Part shown: in pieces, positions 46,371 to 58,676 of the stretch
How the letters are laid out: each line of letters opens with the position of its first letter
How positions within the stretch are numbered: position 1 is the stretch's first letter
Source: Massospora cicadina
Taxonomy: Eukaryota; Entomophthoromycota; Entomophthoromycetes; Entomophthorales; Entomophthoraceae
Direction of reading: 5' to 3'
DNA length: 64,000 nucleotides
NCBI GenBank assembly: GCA_022478985.1
Contig: JAKSZP010012310.1
Location: 1-64,000, forward strand
The notes under the pieces: model-generated
The model's input: the letters and a program-made list of their open reading frames with translations, nothing else
What the model was told of the DNA's origin: nothing
The model's database searches: none
Translations under genes and position numbers: made by a program

Positions 46371-47340
46371 CACCTGCAAGGCCCATTGATTATTGATATG
46401 ATGGTGGAGCTCCTCATTATGACTCTTAGGAAATGCACAATATGATAGAGCTCAGGGTGTGAAAATCACATGATATAGCGAGATGTATTTACACTTGATC
46501 TATAGCTCTCTAGGAGAGCTCTGGATTCAAAATAAATTCATTAGAGTCCTGTCCACGGCAGATATCCTTTCGTAGCTGGCTCTTTCTACTGGTTTAATGA
46601 CTCCACAAAGTAAGTCACAAACTCCTTCATTGGAAATCTATGTTAGACGATGAGATTTGGGAAAACTTTATAGGATTCTATTGAGCTTTTTTTAAATGTG
46701 ACGATGGATGGATTTTCTATTAGATCATCTCTTCACCTTTTTCATTTTTCACCCAGTGGTTACATTATCAATTGAGTTAATTTTATGGTGAATCAACTAG
46801 GTGCAGGATCATTAAGAGTTGGCCGAGTCCCTTTATTGATCACCAGCCTGTTGGGCTTCCATTTTTAAGGTGCCAAGTCACCGCTCAGTTCCTGTCAGCT
46901 AGAGTATCTGTTCTATGGTAAGTACAGTAAAATAAACTTATTGAAGTCAAGTATCAAAACGAGATTTAGAATTAATGACATAAATATATTGTATTATAGA
47001 ATAAGGTTTTCTATGTGTTATATCAACAGTAAAAATTCCTTAAGGAAATAGATTAATAAAATTAATAGAGGGGGAAATTTAAAACGTTTTTCTTTCCCGT
47101 TGTGATCACTATTACAACCAATTTAACTCAAGACTGCTAGTTAGATAATCTATATTTTGGTAAGGATGAGCATACACCTGAAGCATTGTAAGACTTAAGC
47201 AAATATGGTAAATGGCACAGGGCCAGTATTTGCACTGCATAAGGTAAATAAAGTCCTCAGAGAGTCCACCAGATAGGCAAAAAATAAAAATCTAAGGTGA
47301 CTTGCCTGGTGAGTTTCTTGTAATTATACACTAGGTGTAA
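46371..47340. other. unassigned region between element D and the LINE
   Basis: AT-rich, no convincing coding or PBS. It may hold the decayed 5' end or LTR of element D. Confidence 0.4.
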
Positions 47341-47499
47341 TGAATACACCAATACACCCCATTTTCAACCATTATCTTCAGTGGAGCATGAGCTTCAGAT
47401 TTCCTTGTGGATGGATTCAACGGCCCTTTGGGAAAGTTTTGTGAAAATCTGGACAAACACTTCCTGCACGCCATTTATGTGGTGGCTACACTGCCCTCC

Positions 47500-48480
47500 A
47501 TGGATGGTTGGGCCCTGAGTTAAAAATGGCAGAAGAGTCAAATGATGCTGCAAAAGTGCGCGCTGTAGTCTATCTCCAAGATAGTCAATGGGTGGTTGTG
47601 ACTAAGCGCATGGATTGGACACAGTCTAAAAACTTATTTATTTCATTTTATTACCTTTCTACAAATGTGGCTTGCAAAGTCATTGTGCAACATCTCCATG
47701 CTAATTTTGCTCTTATGGTGAAAATAAATCTACTGAATGAAATGCTTATCCTTTATGACTAGCCTTATTAAAGGCAAGGCTATTTCAGTTATTACCTTAA
47801 ATGAAGAAACTGCGGAGGATCTCAATAGAATCCCCTGCTCTGCTATCCTCATGATTGATGGGAAGCGATCTAAAGTTTTCTGGGCAACTTTGGATAGTGC
47901 ATTGCCGCCTGCACCTTCTGCCAAGCTTTTGAACACAAAAGCAACACTTTCCCTGTTAAAGAGGGCATGAGAGTGTATGAATATGTTTATGAGGTAATAA
48001 ATGAATCCAGCACCGACAAGAATGGGTATTTGATACTATTCTCATCTTTCACTGGGGCAAAACCGGTCAGTATATTGAAGTTAATCCCATGACTTTACAG
48101 GAAAGTAGGTAGACCAAACAAGCCCGTAAGGCTGCTGCCAAGGCGCTGGCCTTGGTGGCGACATCCATCTTGCCTGAACAGGTTTAGGCTGACAAGGCGT
48201 ATTTTCCACATCTGACCAATCTTAATCTGGCACCAGTCAGATTTCTTCAAACACAGGCCCTCATCCTCAACTCTCAGGGCTTTGCACACCCACACATTTA
48301 ACCTGTGCGCCAACTGGAACTAATTTTCCCATCCAATCCCAAATGAGTTAAATGAGACTGCTGATGGTACACTGCAAGAGCGCCATAACAGAAAATATCA
48401 TGCTACAAAAATAATAAAAACCCTAAATCTGAAGTCTTAAAGGTTGCAGACTACACTCCTGCCCATGTGCATTAATATGG
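47500..48480 (+). pseudogene. probable LINE ORF1
   Basis: Open pieces at 47508-47762 (KVRAVVYLQDSQWVVVTKR) and 47737-47970, then broken reading to about 48350. It lies directly upstream of the endonuclease, so I infer ORF1. No zinc knuckle or RRM can be shown. Confidence 0.45.
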
Positions 48481-48559
48481 TACTCTCTGTATGGATGCCA
48501 TGGTGCCCATTAAGAGCAAAGGAGTAGGGACGGGGGCCCTCCAAATTGCTCCTGAGGCG

Positions 48560-49290
48560 CACTGGGCATCTCAGTGGAAATAAGGACGTTGAACATTGAG
48601 GTAATCAAGGTTTTACATTCCAGGCCAAGTAACTGAGTTTCTTGCGAAACCTCCCTGTAGACATCCTGGCAATACAGGAAACTCACTGTCTACAAGGGGA
48701 TGAGGAGACACTGGCATGCATGCACCGCCCTACTGTGTCATTTTGGTCGCTGCATTGTGAAAGCTAGTATGGGTGAATTTTAACTTAATATTTTTTCTCA
48801 AAGCTCCTTTTTGAATGGCCACATTTTGGCCGTTACTTTCTTGTGATATGATGAAGTGTACACAATAGCTATCGTTTATTCCCTAACCTGCGCACAGGTT
48901 CATCAGGGATTTTTTATGACATTTCTCTCCTTCCCCTTCCATCTAATACCTTCAAGGTTGGTGATATGAACTGCTGGTCAAACCCAGCCACATACTGGTG
49001 GCCTTCTACAGTTGATTATTCGCAGGGATACGTTGAACTTCGCGTCCTGAAACACCCTGAGCAAAGATGATACCCTTTCCAAACTCTTTCCTCTTCTTCC
49101 TAACATGACTCGCACTCATGTACACATTGTCAGTTGCTGTCTTGTCATTTATAGACCTCATTCTTGCGCCATTAGTTTTTATGCCTAAATATTTGCACTT
49201 TAACACAACTAAAACTGAATAATCTGACCACAGACTAGTTTTGGTATCTTTTACTCTGCCATGCCTGGTAGCACAGGCACCCAATAGAGT
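48560..49290 (+). pseudogene. LINE endonuclease domain
   Basis: Exonuclease/endonuclease/phosphatase fold. LPVDILAIQETHCLQGDEE at about 48645-48705 carries the catalytic QETH. GDMNCWSNPA near 48960-48990 corresponds to the GDFN motif. SDHRLVLVSF near 49222-49250 is the final SDH motif. It nicks target DNA to prime reverse transcription. Several frame changes separate the motifs. Confidence 0.88.
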
Positions 49291-50080
49291 AAGCTTCGCA
49301 TTACCAATCTCACTTTACTCAAGTTTTCGCATTGGGCCAAATTTACAACTTTGGAACGGGGTTTATGACTCCTTTCTGTGCTGATCCTGTCGCCACATAG
49401 TCTGCCTGTAAGTCGCACACAGTTTTCCAAGCTCACCACATATTGCGCAGCAATCCTGTGCTGCCTCAGCAGTCATTAGAAGAACTTTAAGTAAAAATTT
49501 ATCACCTGGAAAGCAATGTCCCTCTTGCAGGTTACAGTCTGCATGAGGCCGCAAGTGGGCTGTGGTATCCACCCACTTGAACGCACTGTTAAGAGAACAT
49601 CAACACCGCGTTAGTGTTCAATACAAAGCCAAAAATATCATGGTGGGGAGACGTGTTCCACCTATTTCTTCCTCCAGTTTTTCTCTCCAAAACCAAAGAT
49701 TATTTTTTCCCAGGTTTAACGGACAGACAATTTCATTGCAAATATGCCAGAGGAGGTGTCCGCTAAAATCTACAAGTTTTACTCTGAGTTGTAAAGATCT
49801 GACCATATCTTCTGCCTTTTTTACTCATTCCTTAACAGTGCACATATCTGAACCATCATCTGATACCTAAATTTAATGAATTATTATTGTAAGATGAGCT
49901 CTAGCTAGCTGTTTGTGGTGAGCCACATATGAAGTGCCCAGTACCTGGTTGGACTTCCTCTGAATTTACAAGAAATAATCTTCTATCATATCTAACCTGC
50001 TTTTAGCCTCTATGAATAAATGTCTGTTGTAAACATGCCTCCTTCCTGGAAGCCAAGAAGCATATATGATAACTTTGTTT
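49291..50080 (+). pseudogene. LINE region between endonuclease and RT
   Basis: Plus-strand open frame 49562-49870 and decayed sequence of the usual linker length. The minus-strand frames here (49006-49284, 49251-49439, 49363-49572) are antisense. Confidence 0.5.
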
Positions 50081-50084
50081 GAAA

Positions 50085-51203
50085 GGGTGATTGGCTGGAT
50101 TTAGCAAACTGGCTCCCTATCTTTATTACTAATACTGATACCAAACTCTTTACCAAAATAATAGCTAAGCGCCATAGGGGATGTCGCCCCTAAATTAAAA
50201 TCCCCTGCAAATCTATCTTTATACCCATAAGATCCATATGGGATAACACCCACACAGTTTCAAACGCCTGTCAATCTTCTGCCGCTGGTGCGCTTGTGTT
50301 CCTGAATCAACAAAAATCCTATGACCATGTTAACTGGACTTACCTTAGGGATTGCCTCCATAAGTTTCAGCTTCCATCTTAATTCATCAATTTGGTAATG
50401 TTGATTACTGAATCAGCCAAAATGGCGGTCCATGTCTCAGTTTTCCTTACTAATTTGGATTTTCCGCAGATTGGTCTGCATCAAAGTGACCCTTTAAGCT
50501 CTCATTTATATTAAATTAGCCTTGACTAAAACTCTCCACAATGCAAATTCACATCTTGCTGGTGTTTATGTGCAAGGCCAGGCACCAGACAGGATGCTGA
50601 CATTTGTTGATTATTGTATGGTCAGTATCTTTAAAAACTATGATGCTTGCATCTATGAATCTGTCATTCAGGAGTACTCCAGGATTAGTAATGCAGCCCT
50701 CAATGCCAACAAGATTAAACTCTTTCTTTTTGGTAACCTTAAACTCGCTGGTCACCTGCCACCTCTGACCAGCAAAATACACAAGCTTCACAGTCCATTG
50801 TTTACTTTCCTAGGCAGTCTCACATATCACCCTCTTGTGCTTCCATTTGCTTCCAGTGCACCACCTGGGAGTATGGTTGGAGTCATAAGGATATGCCGCC
50901 ACCATGATAGAGAACCACATTCTAGACAAAGTAAACAAGAGTATCGCTTCCCTCAGAGTCCAGAAAACTAACCTGACTGGTCAAGTAGTAGTTGCCAACT
51001 CACTGCTTCTGTTCATCATTTGGTTTGCTGCGCGCACTTTCATTTTTTCACACTCCTTCTTACCAACATTCTATTCTCTCATTCAAGGGTTACTATGGCT
51101 AGGCCACCCTCCCCCTGTGCATCTTGAAGTCCTGTTTGGCCTACTTCACAGTGGAGGTATGGGACTTATCAAGAATGTGGACCATGTTTCCCATATACTT
51201 TGA
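50085..51203 (+). pseudogene. LINE reverse transcriptase
   Basis: LANWLPIFITNTDTKLFTKI at about 50100-50160 is the RPISLLN-type motif. FLNQQKSYDHVNW near 50300-50340 is the DLEKAYDRV motif. The polymerase site reads MLTFVDYCMV near 50594-50625 (expected YADD; second Asp changed). NANKIKLFLFG near 50705-50735. Then TGQVVVANSLLLFIIWF and the GGMGLI block in 50904-51203. Frames change at several places. Confidence 0.92.
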
Positions 51204-51379
51204 ACTAGGATTTCCCAGGTAACTAACCCCATACTCCCTAATTAACGCTGGTCCTGCATGACATGGTCCAACTTTTCCCATAAAATTTGCCTTTGCAATC
51301 CAAACCACCCTAATTCTCTGATAAACTATAGTCTTCCCACCCCTCTGCTGCAGGTCCTCATGTGGTCCCTGCCCACTTC

Positions 51380-52000
51380 AAATGAATTCTCCTGACCATG
51401 TGGAGCACAGAATGGAGAATCAGCATCAGTGATCACAACGTTCAGAAGGGGCGCTCTACCCCCTTTGACCCAATCTGTTTGCGGGAAAGTTGTTATGCAC
51501 AGCCAGTTTCTTTCCATCTTCTTCCCATGGCCCAATTTGATTATCTCAACATGATGGACATCCATTACTCTTTGTCTACCCAGAAGGCCATTTGGAGGTA
51601 TGCCCACCATCTTCTTTTGCAGCACAGGGTTCGCGCTCATGTATAGTGATGCCTGAAGAAGTTGCACCACACTGCTGAGCGGTCCAACGCCTTTTTAATC
51701 TTAATGTGCAGTTTGCGGCTAACATGGGTCTTTAGTCCACCGTCTGGAAGATTGTCTACCGTCTCAGGCAACCTGGCGTGAAATTATGCATCTCTTCTGC
51801 CAGGATACATTACAGGCTTTCAGACTGACTAAATACATCTTCAATTTTACCATGAATTACCCATTCCTCTTTCTCTCATGCCTTAATTGTAGCATTTTCA
51901 TTATGGACGATACATACCACTGTCCTAAAACTTTTTCTGGAACTGCTCCCACCCTTTGCAAAGCTGTCTAGAGCTTCAGTTACACCTTATGGACCACTTT
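51380..52000 (+). pseudogene. LINE C-terminal region
   Basis: Open at 51398-51646 and 51786-51971. Contains FHLLPMAQFDYLNMMDI and a Cys-containing block (LSCLNC near 51880) where LINEs carry a Cys/His finger. No RNase H motif is seen. Confidence 0.6.
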
Positions 52001-52170
52001 CAAGCCTGGTTTTTTGTCCCTCTGCCACCACGCCAACGGCGATTGGTTAACACCTGGTTCCTTATTTGGTTCCTAGTTATGAACTTTCCTTTATTTGTGT
52101 TCTGTATTGGCGCAAGCCTTCCCTGACACCTCCCTTCTTCCTAATTCTTGTGATCCCACTGGCAACAGGA

Positions 52171-54045
52171 TTAGCTCTAACTCTTCTGGGGTGCCTTTTC
52201 ATTTTACTTTGTGTTTCTTTCTTGCTTTATTAGAAGTTTCCATCCCCTTGTTTGCCTTCACCAATTATAATTAAAATAGAGGGCAAATCTATATGGGAGA
52301 CTCTTGGTCAGGCTATGCATTCTGGATGGTATAACGCCTTTGTAGCATATTTTTGATAGGGCGAAAAAGTAGGTTGAATGTATTAAGTTGGATGAGACTT
52401 AGTACCATATAGGTTGATAAATTAGGCAGATTCTTGTTTCTTACCATTTTATGGGTTTGACTTAATTTTCTGCCTCAAATTCCACCTATAGTAATGGTCG
52501 CCTGACATTCAGATATTCCTTCTTTTTGGATAGGCAGAATTCATTTTCTGTTATTTTGGGCTCAAATTGCAGGAAAGAATTTTCCTAGTACCAATTTGAG
52601 CCTTACCAACTATTGATTTTTCCGTATGATTAATTAATGTAACTTTTTTAGCCCCCTTCTCAGGTATAGGTGTTGATTCTGTTGAGGGAGTCAAATGGTC
52701 AATATTCTTCCTCTCATGTCTGATATCCTGATATCTGACAATTACAACCACTCAGCCAAACCTAATTGAACCTATTAAATCAACCAGTCATCAACTGTTT
52801 TCTAAATATTATGCAATTTGAATTAAACAAAAATAACAACTAACTGCTTAGAAAAACTTATGAACCTATCAAAATTGAATGGATTAGTATTCACTCACTC
52901 AAAACCATTTACCCTACCAAATTATTTAAAACCATTAGACCACTTGATGAAGTCATTGAACCTATCAAATCAACTAAATAACCAAGACTGTTCAGCAAAA
53001 TGTTATAATTAGCATTAAATTTTATATAATTTATATAAAACTTATGACTTTTTTATGCTATTATGACTAAGAGAGAAAAATTAGTTTTTGGTATACTATT
53101 TATCTAAGTTTTTTGTTTAAATTTGATTATTTTTAACTCATTTGTTTTGGAGGAACTATGTCATATAGCCACATACACAAAATGATCTTTAATCATAATG
53201 AGATTGAGGCCTTTTGGTCCTCTTGCTATATTCTTATGATGCCAAAAATACTATCAGTATCACATGATCGCAAGTATAAATTATAAGTAATTGTGCAACA
53301 ACTGAAAAAAAATGTTTTTAGTTATAGCCTTGGAATTAAGCAATCATATATATCATTTCTAATATGAAAGAAAGTTGGAAGTATAGATATAGCAACAAAT
53401 TAAGCTTTAGAATATGCAAAACGTATATTAAATCTAACCTGAGACTATCTATGAAAATTATTAAAAATAAATAAATAGAGAAATGTCATTTATCTTATGA
53501 TCTAATAGAGAATTTTTGATCTATATACTATTGCACTTATTTTTGCTCTAGTTTTTAAAAATATGTCATAAACTGTAAGTGCTGAGGCCCAAACCTTCTG
53601 TCTGGACCATAGAAGGCACCCATCCAGGTAAAAGAGGGGTCCCAAGAATCCTATCATTCCCTTACTCCAGAAGGGCACTTTGGCTCATGTGGTAGATGAG
53701 CAATGGGTTACCACTTTCTCCCTTAAAATTCCCACCCCTTCCCCAAACTCCTCTTCTTCCCTTTTTAAGAAGATAAAAGGGTTGTAAGGCTTTCCAATAA
53801 GGGCAAGAAGCCAAGTAGTGCCTAATACCCTTTTAGTTGAAAAAGCAAAATTTATACTGATATATATACTATATTTTTCCCACTCCAACCCCCCTACTGC
53901 CTAATAATTGGTATGTTGACAGGATTAAGTTCCTACGTATAGAAATACCTAAGTTTTACCAAAACCTTAAAAGTAACTTAGGTAAGTTCCCCATGAACGC
54001 CACCAATTTTCCCAAAAATCTGAAATTTTATAAAAATTCTGATAG
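52171..54045. other. AT-rich region without recognisable genes
   Basis: Mostly A/T-rich (52740-53570). A more mixed stretch lies at 53580-53890 with a 67-codon minus-strand frame of no recognisable kind. It may be host intergenic DNA or a very old transposon. Confidence 0.4.
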
Positions 54046-54607
54046 TGTTAGGGATTCAATTACAATGACCAAAGTTACTCAAAAAGAGATTCAATATCTC
54101 AGTCTAATGAGATTGCACAATCTACGTCAGAGACATCCAACTCTAGGATAGACTGACGATCAACCCTTCAGAGTTATCAACCTTCTCTGAAGGATGATGC
54201 TAAGCTATCTGATGAGGCAGAAAATCATATAAGAAAATTGGTCTCATCAAATAATAATCTTATCAAATCTGGCCATCACAAGTATGGTACTAATAATCAG
54301 CAATATTGATCATCTAATAGTAAGGATCTTACCTCTGGTGCATCCTGAAAATTCTCACAAATAACTACTAAATCTTTTCTATAGATATCCCTCATTTCTA
54401 ACTAATAAAGTACCTCTATTTTTGTCTCGTGGAGCCTAATTTTAGTCTTTTTTTATACAGGATTCTGTATTTCTGATTGAAATTAACTATAGCAACGGAA
54501 CTAATAACTTCGTTGCAATTGTGTCAAACTTTGCTAGAGCCACGGAACTAATAATTTTGTATCCTTCATAGCACCTGCCTATCATAATTTCTCACAAAAT
54601 TCCAATA
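54046..54607 (+). repeat. 5' LTR of element K
   Basis: Starts TGTTAGGGATTC. Shares AACCCTTCAGAGTTATCAAC, AGTACCTCTATTTT and TAGCAACGGAACTAATAACT blocks with the 3' LTR. Confidence 0.93.
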
Positions 54608-54608
54608 C

Positions 54609-54626
54609 TGGTGCTACATACCAGGT
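54609..54626 (+). other. probable primer-binding site of element K
   Basis: TGGTGCTACATACCAGGT starts near the LTR end. Only TGGTGCT agrees with the shared site, so a different primer tRNA is likely. Confidence 0.55.
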
Positions 54627-54667
54627 CTGCTTATGAGGCTACCTGTTGAAAACATACTTTTACAACA

Positions 54668-56990
54668 ATGAATATGTATATTAAAGAAAGCCCCTCTTCT
54701 GAGGAATCAATGAGTATCACCCAATGGGTACACTCCAACAGGCAGCGGATGCCTTCCGCTAATACAAATAATCTGCAATTGCAAGCTTCTATGGACTTGG
54801 CCATCGAGGGCCCTGACCAAATTAATTATCAGATTCAAGCTGCAAATGTAGAAGAAACGGTCAAAGGCTTGATAAGGGGGCTATTTAGCCTGGTGCTCGT
54901 CCTAATTGTGACTGAGCATCTAAAGTTGCTGAAAATATGATGAACTTATACAACAGATTGGTGTTACAACATACCAAGGTTAGTTTGGCTAGAACTGAGC
55001 AGTACCTCCGGCATTATGTACATCCCACTATTCATCACGTACTCCAGATTTTGGGGTTGCATCATCTCGAAATCCAGCATCAGTTGACTCTGGTGCAACT
55101 ATTTCACTCACAGTTATTCTCGTTTAAAGAAACGGCTTTTAACTTTGGACAGGATAATTGGGAAGCCATTCTCAATAATAGAAGAGAAATCAACAATATA
55201 AATAACCAGTTAGTGAGAATTGATAATGGAGTTGTGAGATACATCAGCTAAGAAGTATCTCAGAAAGTTAGCGATGTCACTGACCCTTTTCACCACTACA
55301 TCACCTCCCTTAAGGATGAGATTATGAGACAACTGGAACAATTGCAGGTCAATAATGAGGAGCGCTTTGGTGAGCTTGATGGGTAGTCCAACATCTCATC
55401 TGAATGGTGGGTACTATTAGAGAAGGTGGACCTGGACAGTTGGTCCTCCTGGACCGCCGGGACCACCTAGTTCCCCTTCAGTAACCCTGGGACCTCCTGG
55501 TGAACGTGGTCCTCCTGGTCTGGTGGGTCAACAAGGCCCAGTGGGGCCAGCAGGTTGAGATGGGTTACAAGGACCCCCAGGACCTCCTGGTCCCCCTGGC
55601 TCCTCGCTTCCAATGCCCAATTCTGAACCTTCGTCCTACTAGTATTAAGAGTACAGGCATTAAAAACCCAAATATGGGCCATAGCTCAAGGGTGTTTCCT
55701 ATCATTGGAAGGCCTCCTGACTGACCACGATTACTCTTTAACCAACTTATTGGATGGCGTGGATAATGCTCATTATCTATGTGATGCTAACCAAACTATG
55801 AAAGAAACCCAGTTTTCAAGGCTAAACGTTTCCATTGAATAGTTATCTGAAAAGTTTAGAATACTTTCAAACAAGCAGGAAGAGATGATCACTGAGTTTT
55901 CTAACTTGAATCAACAACCTGCAAATGATCATTTTGCTTAATGGGTTCATAATTTATAGGAGGACCTCAATCATTTAAGGCAACAAGTTGATCAAATTTC
56001 TCACTCAAGCTCCTATCCCAGGATTTGAACCCTCTGAAGCTGATTCAGTCATGGTATTGGGTGTACATGTTTTAATTAGTGACCCACTACTTTTAAACTT
56101 ATTTTTAAGAATAAGTTTGAGCCGGGTGAAGGTAGCATACATTTGTTTCTCTTTGTCTATGAGCGTGCAATGGACGGGGCAACTGATTAACAGAAAGTCT
56201 GGCATATTACCTCTTGCCTAAGCGGTTTGTGCAAGAAATCATGGTTCCTCACCTGAAGGTTTGCAATACATGGGCTCAAGTGAAGACCGCCCTTATTAAG
56301 GAATTTGGGAGTGATCAAATCCTTTCTAACCAAAAGCAAGTTTTTATGAGTATTTGAATCAAATAAGGAGAGTCTATCTAATATTTCGTTAAAAGATTCT
56401 ACATTGAGGCCCAGACTCTTGCCACTTGCAAATGGATTACTGTAGATGATGCCATATTGGCTGTAATGAGTACTTTCACTTCTTGCACTCAATTACTACT
56501 ACATTTGAAATCAATTAAAAGGAAATTTCAGATCCATTATTAATATCAAGGAAGCGCTCATGGAAATTCCTAATGGTGTGGTACACCCAACCTCCACCAA
56601 TAACCCTCGTTCTTATATCCATGCAATGCCACCAAAACCTAAACATAAACTGAAGAAGGAACTGTGCTTTTATTGTGGTCTCGTTGGTCATATGGTATCT
56701 CAATGTTGGAAAAAACAAGCGGAGGAGTCGAAAAAAGAGGAGCCAGCATTGGGCAAGAGGCTCCCTGTGCTGACCAACCTCCTGTGCCTCCATCAAAACA
56801 TTTTAACTCTTCTACAGATTGTTATGTGATATCCGCTCCTGGTGAGCTTAATGTTCCTGATGAATTAGCCAACAAAGATACCATTTCTGCTTACGCTTCT
56901 GTTTATTCTTCTTCTACTTCAATTCAATCAATTAATCCCTCGATGTTTTCAATCCCAAACTTTGGCACTGATGTGACCTGGGTGGAAGTC
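54668..56990 (+). pseudogene. gag of element K
   Basis: N-terminal open frame 54668-54940, helical frame 54937-55251, then helical sequence to 55390, the collagen-like run (55442-55603), and a second helical part to 55980. The capsid reads in broken frames at 56190-56510 (VKTALIKEFGSDQIL, FVKRFYIEAQTLA). The zinc knuckle CFYCGLVGHMVSQC at 56665-56706 is intact in CX2CX4HX4C spacing. Larger than most Ty3 gags because of the N-terminal helical and collagen-like regions. Confidence 0.9.
55442..55603 (+). other. collagen-like Gly-X-Y run in gag of element K
   Basis: About 54 codons in one frame, with GPPGPPGPP at the start, GPPGERGPPGLVGQQGPVGP in the middle, a TGA stop, then GPPGPPGPPG at the end. 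An extra triplet or two (GGPGQ) precede it in another frame from about 55416. Such repeats form triple helices in other proteins. Confidence 0.88.
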
Positions 56991-57890
56991 ATTATGCACA
57001 ATGTGAAGTTTTTGGCTATTATTTATGGAATCGTCCATCAATGTAATCTCGCTCAGGCTTATGAAAAAAAATCTAATTGGCGCCGGACTTAAACCATTAT
57101 CAAGACTAAAGAACTGCTGATCCTTCCTACACTAAATATATAGGAGCTTACTCCTCTCCTCCAATGCGCTTTGTAAAGTTGTTTGTCAGCCCCTGCAGTA
57201 GTGTTAAATAGCAACTGCTATGACTTGCTCTTGGGAACCAAATTTATCATTGATTTTGATGCAATAATCAGCCTTAAGGATAATTACCTTTCTTTAATTG
57301 GGTATTAAGTACTTTTAATTCTACAAGATGTTCCTGGTAGCAAAGGCAAAATCAAATGATGTATTTGCTTATTGGAATACACCACTTCTATCTCTCGTCT
57401 TAAATACAAATCTTGGGACCAAGGACTATACTTCCACCTCCATCAGCTTGTGCCTCTGAGGGAATGCCTTTATATTCTGACTCTCCGATTACTATTCCTC
57501 AAAAGCTCAAGTCATCATTGATACTAGAGTGCAAGTATTTTTACCCACTGATCATGTGTTAGAAATCTTTGGTAATCAAAATCCCTCTCATTTGGAGGAT
57601 TTACACTGCCCTGGTATCCTTGATCCTGCCTACAATGGGACTGTTTTAGTTTATTAGCTAATCTCACTTCTTGACCTATGAGATTGTTTTTGCAATAACC
57701 CCATCACCTATGTGTGGCCTACTCCTGTGAATGAAATTTTTATCCATTTCAGGATGTGGAGATCTATGTGAATTTGGGCTAGAAGATCCCCCTATCATTA
57801 CTAGAATTGACATCGAATATGGGGATTCACTCACTCCAGACCTGCAGCATTAAGCTGAAGCTCTGATTAAAGAGTATATGGATATATTTG
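56991..57890 (+). pseudogene. protease and linker of element K
   Basis: The N-terminal half ends the open frame 56664-57092 (VKFLAIIYGIVHQCN, where IIDTGA is expected). The C-terminal half reads NSNCYDLLLGTKFIIDFDA at about 57208-57265, matching NNNYDMLI in the other elements. A second Asp-Thr block, QVIIDTRVQVF, is at about 57508-57540 in the linker. Catalytic residues are lost in the first block. Confidence 0.8.
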
Positions 57891-58676
57891 CCCAAGATCC
57901 TGGAGATTTTGGACCAATGAAAGATGTGCAGCATCAGGTGAAAACTGGAGATACTCCCCCTATTTGAGCTCAACCATATCATAAGTCCAAAGTCGAAGAA
58001 GCTCAAGTCTCAGTGGAAATAAAACAACTCCTCGATGCAGGGCTACTAACACCTTCTAAGAGTCCATGGGCTTCTCCTTTACTACTCATTTGGAAAAAGG
58101 ATGGGGGCTATAGAGTGGTTATGGACTATCATCGGCTCAATGCTGTTACCCAGAAGGATTCTTATCCTCTACCTTGCATTGATGATTCATTGAGACTATT
58201 GTCTGGGTCACAATTATTCTCAGCTATGAACCTTGCAAGTGGCTATTGCAAATTGACCTGGCTCTGGAAGACCGTCAAAAATGCGCCTTAATCTCCAGTG
58301 AGGGGTAATTTGAGCCCACTCATATGATGCAGGGCTTTTTAATGCTCCTGATACTTTCCAACGAGCCATGGATGGCTTATTTGGGAATTTGAAACTTTCT
58401 TGTGTTTTGGTATATTTAGACGATGTTACTGTGTTTTCTCGCACTTTTAACAAGCATTTGGCTCATTTAAAGGAAGTTTTTGATCAGATGCGTCACGCTT
58501 CGCTTAAGCTAAAACCATCCAAGTGTGCCTTTTTTAAGACTGAGATGGAATTCTTAGGTCATAAAGTTAATTGTGAGGGGATTTTACTCTTATATAATAA
58601 GATACAAGCTATTTTGGACATGCCTGTTCCTAAAAGCTTGCGCGATATTCAAGTGTTTTTAGGGATGGTTGGTTAA
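57891..58676 (+). pseudogene. reverse transcriptase of element K
   Basis: Open at 58013-58291 (LLTPSKSPWASPLLLIWKKD, VVMDYHRLNAVTQKDSYPLP) and 58368-58676 (MDGLFGNLKLSCVLVYLDD, KLKPSKCAFFKTEMEFLGHK). The active site YLDD is intact at 58413-58424. One frameshift lies between the two. Confidence 0.95.

Larger units (their letters stand above)
47341..52170 (+). mobile_element. non-LTR retrotransposon (LINE)
   Basis: Plus strand: probable ORF1, then apurinic-type endonuclease, reverse transcriptase and C-terminal domain in the order of a two-ORF LINE. No LTRs. Both ends are uncertain: no clear A tail is visible near 52.2 kb, and no target duplication was found. The order EN-RT with a long C-terminus fits Tad1- or L1-like clades. 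Confidence 0.88.

Noticed and set aside
47341..47500. 5' end and target duplication of the LINE
   Set aside because: No convincing matching repeats at 47.3 and 52.2 kb; ends left approximate.
55488..55724. A collagen gene of host origin
   Set aside because: The triplets lie within gag of an element with paired LTRs, between helical gag regions and a zinc knuckle.
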